A DNA stretch of 64,000 nucleotides from Corbicula japonica (lineage: Eukaryota > Mollusca > Bivalvia > Venerida > Cyrenidae): positions 434,001-498,000 of the forward strand of contig JAZAYU010000227.1 of the NCBI GenBank assembly GCA_038501625.1, written 5' to 3'. Shown here piece after piece: positions 55,033-64,000 of the stretch (within the stretch, counting starts at the first letter, position 1; the number at the start of each line of letters is the position of its first letter). Under the pieces are notes generated by a model. That model saw only the letters and a program-made list of their open reading frames with translations. It was not told where the DNA came from and did not search any database. Made by a program: the position numbers and the translations under genes.

Positions 55033-57295
55033 TCGTACCACCCAAGCTGATGCAGGTTTGATTGCGCTTTTTATGTTGCCTTAGCAAAATGATGTATATT
55101 ATTTCGTACACACTTAAAAATGATGTTTGCAGAAGATTAAAAAAAAGACTTTAATGTTGAAACTCCTTATCGGTTAGAAAACTACAAGTTTATGATGTGC
55201 ATTCAGTTATGAATGTCCCCTAGTTTCAGGAAGTTGAAGTCTGCACGCAGAAAAGAAGTGAAACATGAATATCCGAAATAGACACATAGTCTCAGAAAAC
55301 ACAGTCTCTCCACACACTCAAAATGAAGGGGAAAGCATAGATTTATCAAATGGTCAATTTCAAAAAAGAGACCAAAGTTAGTTTTATTACAAATTTTCAG
55401 TTCTTTTGTCGATATTGTAATGATATATTTGAGGCCGTTTAATTCAAACACTGGATAATCATCGTAAAGTTACAGTTAGTTTGAAAGAGAAGCAAATGAA
55501 TACCGCAAAATTCAAATATGGTGTTTACCTTCAGTTAATTGTTAAATCCGTCCATTGCAAACCAAATATAATTTAGTCAAAATGATATATGGTGTAAGTC
55601 TTTTAGAACAATCTTTGAATGTAACATACATGCGTCGTTTATGGCGCGGCAATTTTAATAACTAGGCTTTCAAATTTAACATTTTCGGAGCCCGTGCATT
55701 CCGCAACGTTATTATAAATCTGAAATCTTCGACTTCAGTTGAACATTTCTAAGAAGTGTATTTGTGTTCAACGGTGTTAAATTATCCAGAATTATGTAAG
55801 ATATATGTCGATTTTAGACAAAGACCACAAAGTAATGCCAATAACGAATTTTGATGAAAAATGCTATAAAATGCTCGAGTCAAAACGCAGAAGGCACCGT
55901 TTTGCGATTATTTCATTATATTTGCAGGTCTAATATAATTATATGGTGGCATATTTCTGCCGCGAGAAAGTTGGTAGCTGACGCGACACTTAAAATATCG
56001 TGGCAGTGTAAAGCTTCTCTATAATTATTAAAATTTTACGACAGTCTGAGGACAAGATTTTACGCCCTATAATAACTGTAAATTAACGCCTTTTCCAAAA
56101 CCGATTCTTTTCTTATAGCGTTTTTACGCTCGGATTTCTGATATAATTTTAGCAATTAATAATTATCATTTGTTACATTTACAATTATAATTAAAATTTG
56201 ATTCAAAGCACATATGTAAAAGGTAAGATTGCTGAAGGTTAATCTCTACTATGGTATCATTTATTTTCGCAGAAATCTATTTTGGCGCTAAAGGCACGAA
56301 TTACATTTTGGAGTCGGCATTAATTTGCATAAAATTATTCACGTTTTACAGGTTACGATTGCTGTGTGGATAGTCTATAGTGCGCATAGATATCTGGTCC
56401 GGTTTATCCTGTTATGATCATAGTTTCCCGCCTCTCTTTTTTCTCGTGTTGCCTATATAAAGGCTGCTCGTGTATTAAAATATCACTCGAGGTGTTATAT
56501 TTGACATCGTAACTTATTTAGTTTCTGTACAGTTTCCCGCCCGCCCGCCCTTCGGTGGTTCATCGATGTGATATATAACGTATTAATATTGGTATTTCTT
56601 TCAGATGCGCATCACGGAAAGGCTGCGGCATAATGCAAATAAGCTAGACGTTTTAAACTGTTAGTTTTATTTTTATTTTTCTCAATTGAATGTTAGTATT
56701 TTTCAGTTTCTGGAGTAAGCTTCTGTCTAGGACGAGCCTTGTTGCAACCCACTTGTTTCGATTTGACTTAAACGTAGAATACTACCCGATACCCAAACAG
56801 GCAACTGGACCCAAACAGACAGAGCAAAGAAATACGAACCAAGATAGACTTTAGTGATCAATGATACAAAGTGTTTTCAGCTTATACTGACAAATAGTGA
56901 CAATTTCTTATATTCTGTCTCCCCAAGAACAGTGATAGATTAGAGTTAGCTCAGTGACAATATTCTGAACAAACGACAATTGAAAGCTTCAAATGTAAAT
57001 TAACATCACCTGAACAATTTCATGAGCACCAATTGGATTCACATTACGATTCAGTAGACTTTTCATTGCCAAATCAATAACGTTGCAGGCACAAAATTCG
57101 ATTTTATACTGTAATTGAAATGCTGTCAAATATAAATACCCATATCCTAAATTCTCGGTGTTTGTTGTTGAAAAGGAACACGACTGAAAGTGAGTAAGCA
57201 CCTTTATTATTTTCATAAGACAATATTTATTATAATACTAGATATCCAATGGTTTGATTTCGCTAGTGTTTGATTTCGCTCTCTTTCCCTAGTTA
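55033..57295. other. Intergenic; possible promoter-like stretch
   Basis: 56410-56640 is less AT-rich, with TATATAAA at 56454-56461, CCCGCCCGCCCGCCC near 56530, and an acceptor-like TTTCTTTCAG near 56606. No coding exon follows convincingly. A MITE-like fragment (ATCATTTATTTTCGC) is near 56255. Confidence 0.3.
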
Positions 57296-57540
57296 ACAAT
57301 TTGGGAATGACGCCGCGCAATTGCGAATCTGGGACTCGTTTCATCAACGGTCGTACGACCGATCGTAGGCCACGATTGTCATAGATCGGTCGTACGATCC
57401 GCGGCGGCGAAAATTGCGTTTCATCAAACAAATCGCAGCCACGAAATCGTAGATTTCGGTCGTACATCTGCGACTGGGTGAGGGTACTCGCAGATCTACG
57501 ATCCAATATGGCTGCCATACAAATTCCTCGATTCAAAAGA
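57296..57540. repeat. CpG-rich sequence with TCGTACGA palindromes
   Basis: GGTCGTACGACC (57349-57360) is a perfect palindrome, and GATCGGTCGTACGATC (57384-57399) nearly so. Words CTACGATC, GATTTCG and CGCAGATC recur on both strands. A 107-codon minus frame lies here; its C-terminal half is lost in the 62.5 kb copy. Confidence 0.55.
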
Positions 57541-58809
57541 AAATAAGTACCACAAAAGTGCCCCAGAAAAGATAACGCGGTACTCTACGTAGACTTTATC
57601 AATGCAGTCAAAACAGATGACAATGATTCTGTCACAGTAAAATATTTATACAATACGTTCATAACAACAACAAAATTAAGTATTGTTTGGTGTGGAAATT
57701 GAAAGTCTGTGGCTAGATCTACTGTTATTTAGCCTTGGTATGACTCTCCCCTTTTTAAATGAATACTAAAAGAAGCATAATAAGCAACCTACAACACTCT
57801 AGTACCAGACTCACGAATTCTTTTTTTTTAAAATTTCATTTGAGGGTGTGTGTGGGGGGGGGGGGGGAGGGTATGGGGCACATTATACCCTGTGCTTTGG
57901 TCCCAAGTTTGATTCCATCTTTATCCAAAAGTTTGGATTGTATACACCAGTGAATCGTCCCATATTTTGATGTTTGCAAATACTAAGTTGTGTCAAGTCT
58001 AGTTATGAAGTATATTCAGGATATATGAAAAACATATGGTCTGTTTTAAAGTTGGCACTGGGCTTTACTTTTATACCAAACACAATAAATTAGTCTAAAG
58101 TGTTCCATGGCGCCCCTCGGTGATTTAAGTATTGACCATTTTTTAATCACACCACATATTTTGACGCACCATATATTTTGACGCACCGTTTGTTTTCACC
58201 TCACTACGAAATATGTGATCTCCTAATGATGTAATTATGCTGCAAAATGATCAGTTAACATTCATCTGACCATTTAATAAATTAAAGTGTGTAAATTATG
58301 CAAACTGAAGCCAGTAAAACATCATTGATTAATGATATAGTAAAAATAACACAAATTACTTAATACTTTTTCTCTTGTTGAATAAATCCTTAATATTGGT
58401 ACCATTTTACATAATTTAAAACAAACTTTCCTGTTGTTTGCAACAAATGACAAATCTCAGTCATGTGATGGGCATGAGTGCAATATAATGTTGTACTTAA
58501 ATTTGTCCTTAATGTTGTAAATCTCTTACATGTTATATTGATTACATACATTTTTACCTTCATTTATAATTTATTATAATTGTTATTTTTACTCTACAAT
58601 ATCAAAATATTAAAACTACAAAGGATACTACCCAAGAAGATATGGTTTGTCATGGAAAACAGGAAAAATACCGCCAGTCATCCAAGAGTGATGTCTTTTC
58701 GCACTTCAAGCAGACTTGATGCAGAATCTTTAATAAAATTCCATATTCCAATTTTTTACCATACCACTATTGTCGAAAATTTATTCTAGATGATTAAAAT
58801 AACACCATT
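57396..58809 (+). repeat. Direct duplication, copy 1
   Basis: Nearly identical to 62566-64000. The left breakpoint is sharp at GATCCGCGG: sequences upstream are unrelated. The copies differ by a few substitutions, poly-G length, and a 21 bp insertion in copy 2 near 63167. Confidence 0.95.
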
Positions 58810-61800
58810 CATGTTCTTTTGTTGAGCCATATGCAAGAAAGTGTGTAAACTTACTTTTAACTAATTAGAAATGTGGTTACATTACATGCGTCAAAATTTG
58901 TGGGTGAAAACCAAAGTTAGCATTTTTGGGGTTGTAATGTTTGTTTCTTGCTCTACAAAAAAAGTCTTGATATTTTTTCATAATTGCAGTTTTATTCAAA
59001 TAAGAAATGATGTATGTTCATGATATTAATGTTTAGTTCAAAATGAACTATCAATTTAAAAAGTTGTTTTGGATTAAAAGCTTAAGTGCGTCAAAATACG
59101 TGACACCAGGATACAAAAAGGTGCTCAGGTTTTCCTAAAAATTATAAATCTACATTATTTCAAATAAGATGACAACAGTTATAAGATTTTTAAGTAAAAA
59201 TCAAGGGGATAAGGCTTCACATTTTACAGATTTGGGGGTGATAACAATTTGTACATTTTTGTTTTACATAAGTCCTGATTCAACAAAAATCTGTGGGTTT
59301 TTTTTACAAAGCATTATTATGATAATTCATTTAATCACTCTCTTTTTCAATTATTGCTTGCAAAAAATAATAATTATTGTTATTTTGATTTATTTTTTTT
59401 TGCAGTTGGCCAGCATCTGGGAAAATGGATTTTTTACCATGGATTACAGTCAACAAATAAAGCCAGAAGAACCTACAAATATCTAGGTAGTTGCTGTATA
59501 TGTTAGAATTAAACACAAGTTACCATTATTGGAAGATTCTGTGGATCTCCATTGTCGTAGTTGTTCAATCAATTACCCATTCAATTTAAAATCAAAAAGA
59601 TAGAGGAAATACATATGTTTGTCATCAACATACATCCAGGCAGTAATATTTTAAGAATGCATTTTTCACTAGAACAAGACAGACAAAATTTGCATAAATA
59701 CATGGAATTTACATAATTATGAATACATGAATCTCTTGTATTAGTGCAAGTGCACTGCAAACTTCACATGTGATACTTGTAGGCTTGGACAAACAAGTAT
59801 GGTGTAAGCTGGGATTATGCACCTTTTGCTTAATAGTATAAAATTTATTTGAATTTGTGTCATTGTAATAAATTCTTATGTCAATAATAACAATAAATTA
59901 CTAGTAATTTCACTACTGAAATAGATGAAACGTGAAAAAAATCCTGCTAAGATGACCCTCCAATATTTTAAAAATTCCAGTCTAGATTACATAAAATTAT
60001 GATTGTTGTTTCATAGGATGGTGTTTATTTATACAAAAATGACAATACAATTTTGGTAATTATCATGTTTATATAAACATTTCAGATACATGTGTTCTGA
60101 GGACATCTCTACTCCATCAAAGAGTCCAGACTTTGGATGTGAAAGCATATCTGCAGATGATATGACCATTTTGCTAAGGCAGTTGTATTTTTTATGGAAT
60201 CCAGTAAAGTGACATAAACAAGATCTTAGAGAATCAGCATGAAAATAATGTTCATTTTTAAATGGCATGTGATACACTAAAAAAAGTCGTTTGAAGCTTA
60301 ACAATTTTAGTGTTGGATCAAAACATTTTGCGTTTTCAAATATGATATACTTGTCAGTGTGTTAAGTGCCCTGGACAGTTCAGTTCAACGTGTTTAACTG
60401 AAATGTTGTGCAAAATTGTTTGAAGTGAACATTTGCTTAAACAGTATCTTAATTTGATTTTGTTAAGCAGTGTACAGTACTTACAAGTAGACTTAAACTT
60501 TCCAAATCCTGTGTATCATATGATTTGAATTTTATGAATACCAATCTAAACTTTATCTTTTCTGACAGAGTTACCTAGAAACAACAAATTTAAATAAAAA
60601 TGTTGTATAACCATTCACTTTAGGACAGTGCACTATTGGTACCATGTATAGATATCATTAAAAGTACAATATGTATATATCACATCTTTCATTAAGTGAT
60701 GTCATCTATAAGAAAATGTGATAATATCACAAATGGGAATCATGATAATTATCAATGTTTATCATTTTAATTTTACATAAAATTGTTATGAAGGGTCAAA
60801 TAATAATAATTGTTTTGAAGCTGCCTAGATGTGTACCCAACTGCAGCTGTACCAGTAAATGTTTAAAGGGTTTATAATTAATCTGTTTTATACTAATAAA
60901 TGTGGACAACACACAAAATCAAGAACATGAATGTGTTTGATATATGTTAAATATGTATATTCATGTAAATTAATCATTTCAACCTTTACAGTTTCCTTAC
61001 ATGTTTTGTAATTTATGTTTATAATATCTCAAAAAACATTTTTGCAGTGCAGTAACTGTTAACAGTGCACTATTAAAATAATAGATAAAGATAATCCTGA
61101 AACACAAACAAGCAATTAACAAAACTGAATGCTTTGTTGTTACTACCGATGATTATTCATCTTTAAATAATGCTTACATAAACAAGATTATTACTATTTA
61201 AATGTGTTTTAGTAATTTTAACCAAGTTTTGTATTGATTTCACATTCTTCAAACTATTTTGCTTTAAATTTTTGTTTGTTTTTGTTGGTTTTTGCTTTAC
61301 TCTCTCTATATGGCTTTTATTGCATGTGTGAACATTGTTGATCCATATCAGATTGTGCATCATTGAATCACTCTATGCCATATGTTTAAGAATTCAGGAT
61401 CTACACTTTCATCTAACAAATCAAAAAGCAAACAGCGTAGATCCTGATCAGATGGCACAAATATATTGGCTGATTTAGATCAAAATTGTGTTCATATGGA
61501 AAACAGCCATATCCCATTTGGTAAAGTATTAAAGTCACTGTTATGGAGGACAAATTTAAGAATATCTTGTGCACTATAATTCTAACGGTTGTTAGAAGAT
61601 TTCATGTTGTACTATATTTATTGAGGCTGTGAATAATACATTCAGAAAATTGTCTGTGTTATTAGTAATAATTAGTACATTGTATGATGCCAGAAATGTG
61701 ATGTATCATTTGAACTCAAAAAGAGTTTGTTTTCTGCAAGAATAAATATAACTATAATTCTTGTCATTGTCTTCATGGTCCTTTTGGGGAATCTTATAAG

Positions 61801-62565
61801 AATAAGTTTCTCTTTTTCTATTTATGTGTTCTTCTCATATAACTGGAGAGAAAACAACTGGTGGAAAATACAGTCACTGATGATGCAGCCTTCAATGGTG
61901 TTACAATATCAAGGAATTGACTTTAAAAAAGCTGTCACTGTTGAAACTTGAAATCCATAGGCCATATATTGCTGAAGCAACAGACGAAAATTTAAATAAC
62001 TTATACCAGTATGCAATAAAATATGAAGGTGATAGCTGATGTGTGACCAAAATATTGTTTACTGTACTTCCATGTACATGAAGCCAGTATTAGTAAATGG
62101 ACAAAATTACTATAAATTTAAAGAAACAAGACAATATTAAACTAAATCACTAATGTTTTTTCGATAACTGTTCTGCTGGAGATGTAAAAAACAGCATATT
62201 GCAGAAGTCTGGATAATATTGCCGATCGGAATTCAGTTAAGATGCTGTTACAGAAACTAAACATATGGTAAACCCTGAAAATAATAAAAGGACTGTGATC
62301 TTTGCAAGATTTTTAAAAACTTAAGATAGTAAAATAATTGGTTATTTGTAAAAAGATCTTGATATTTTCAGATGTCCACAGATTAAGAACAGCCAAAGAA
62401 AGTGCCTAATCTCCCATGTAAAACAACTTCTGTCATACTTCTTTTTTCGTATATTGCGACCTTAGTGCAAAAATTGTATAGCTTTCATAGTATAGTATAC
62501 TGAAATAATAAGGAGTTATATTGCACCTTCTGTACTGTTCCTGTGTAAATGAATAAAAACTGATG
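58810..62565 (+). other. Between duplications; weak exon candidates
   Basis: 59406-59486 (acceptor TTTTTTTTGCAG, donor CTAG|GTAGTT) is open in a frame reading GQHLGKWIFYHGLQSTNKAR. 60086-60212 (acceptor ATAAACATTTCAG) is open, reading YMCSEDISTPSKSPDFGC to a stop at 60210. Their phases do not join in those two frames, so at most one reading is right. Nothing else is supportable. Confidence 0.25.
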
Positions 62566-64000
62566 ATCCGCGGCGGCGAAAATTGCGTTTCATCAAACAA
62601 ATCGCAGCCACGAAATCGTAGATTTCGGTCGTACATCTGCGACTGGGTGAGGGTACTCGCAGATCTACGATCCAATATGGCTGCCATACAAATTCCTCGA
62701 TTCAAAAGAAAATAAGTACCACAAAAGTGCCCCAGAAAAGATAACGCGGTACTCTACGTAGACTTTATCAATGCAGTCAAAACAGATGACAATGATTCTG
62801 TCACAGTAAAATATTTATACAATACGTTCATAACAACATCAAAATTAAGTATTGTTTGGTGTGGAAATTGAAAGTCTGTGGCTAGATCTACTGTTATTTA
62901 GCCTTGGTATGACTCTCCCCTTTTTAAATGAATACTAAAAGAAGCATAATAAGCAACCTACAACACTCTAGTACCAGACTCACGAATTCTTTTTTTTTAA
63001 ATTTCTTTTGAGGGTGTGTGTGTGTGGGGGGGGGGAGGGTATGGGGCACATTATACCCTGTGCTTTGGTCCCAAGTTTGATTCCATCTTTATCCAAAAGT
63101 TTGGATTGTATACACCAGTGAATCGTCCCATATTTTGATGTTTGCAAATACTAAGTTGTGTCAAGTCTTGGAAAAGAATTATATATCAATAAGTTATGAA
63201 GTATATTCAGGATATATGAAAAACATATGGTCTGTTTTAAAGTTGGCACTGGGCTTTACTTTTATACCAAACACAATAAATTAGTCTAAAGTGTTCCATG
63301 GCGCCCCTCGGTGATTTAAGTATTGACCATTTTTTAATCACACCACATATTTTGACGCACCATATATTTTGACGCACCGTTTGTTTTCACCTCACTACGA
63401 AATATGTGATCTCCTAATGATGTAATTATGCTGCAAAATGATCAGTTAACATTCATCTGACCATTTAATAAATTAAAGTGTGTAAATTATGCAAACTGAA
63501 GCCAGTAAAACATCATTGATTAATGATATAGTAAAAATAACACAAATTACTTAATACTTTTTCTCTTGTTGAATAAATCCTTAATATTGGTACCATTTTA
63601 CATAATTTAAAACAAACTTTCCTGTTGTTTGCAACAAATGACAAATCTCAGTCATGTGATGGGCATGAGTGCAATATAATGTTGTACTTAAATTTGTCCT
63701 TAATGTTGTAAATCTCTTACATGTTATATTGTTTCCATACATTTTTACCTTCATTTATAATTTATTATAATTGTTATTTTTACTCTGCAATATCAAAATA
63801 TTAAAACTACAACGGATACTACCCAAGAAGATATGGTTTGTCATGGAAAACAGGAAAAATACCGCCAGTCATCCAAGAGTGATGTCTTTTCGCACTTCAA
63901 GCAGACTTGATGCAGAATCTTTAATAAAATTCCATATTCCAATTTTTTACCATACCGCTATTGTCGAAAATTTATTCTAGATGATTAAAATAACACCATT
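62566..64000 (+). repeat. Direct duplication, copy 2 (continues past the window)
   Basis: Aligns with 57396-58809 at an offset of 5170 bp rising to 5191 after the insertion. It is still matching at the window edge, so the unit is longer and may be a 5.2 kb tandem duplication. Confidence 0.95.

Overview
This window looks like AT-rich, repeat-dense, intron/intergenic DNA of an invertebrate, most likely a bivalve mollusc. The inference rests on the repeat content: a Penelope-like element, tRNA-derived SINEs, TA-flanked MITEs, diverged tandem arrays and many microsatellites. It also rests on the lack of bacterial-style gene density. I infer the organism; I cannot prove it from the sequence. There is no confident host gene, only a few weak exon candidates.

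The one intact multi-gene unit is a 10.2 kb endogenous retrovirus-like LTR element (1807-12019). Its two 610 bp LTRs differ at one base that I can find. It has a 4 bp target duplication, a primer-binding site, a polypurine tract, and three long open frames. Gag carries a capsid-like region and a zinc knuckle. Pol carries protease, RT, RNase H, a D,D-35-E integrase and a C-terminal chromodomain. The third frame is an 800-residue envelope of the baculovirus-F/errantivirus type, with a signal peptide, a basic cleavage site and a fusion-peptide-like segment. Gag and pol are in the same frame, separated by one UGA, so Gag-Pol could be made by stop readthrough. A splice acceptor sits just before env, and a donor at the gag start codon would join in frame.

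12.0-17.6 kb: SINE copies; then two related inverted-repeat DNA elements (13796-14808 and 15037-17148), each with the same termini and a 6 bp target duplication. Both are filled with degenerate 21 bp arrays. The second contains a third, unrelated inverted-repeat element (15715-16380) flanked by TTA. A tRNA-like sequence follows.

19.9-27.3 kb: a dispersed repeat family, a broken Penelope-like element (minus strand, 21342-22858) that this repeat interrupts and flanks, a diverged tandem array (about 170 bp unit), and a second tandem array with (CCGT)n and AGGTCA-rich units.

34.3-55.0 kb: a large inverted duplication, arms 34338-38543 and 51327-55032, around a 12.8 kb spacer. Each arm carries near its outer end a ladder of about 65 bp repeats built on a near-perfect palindrome, plus a shared MITE and a candidate exon. 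The spacer holds a GCGGCCTAGCGG-type inverted array, a Tc1-like remnant, another MITE and microsatellites.

55-64 kb: weak exon candidates and a recent direct duplication (57396-58809 and 62566-64000, offset 5170 bp), the second copy running off the window.
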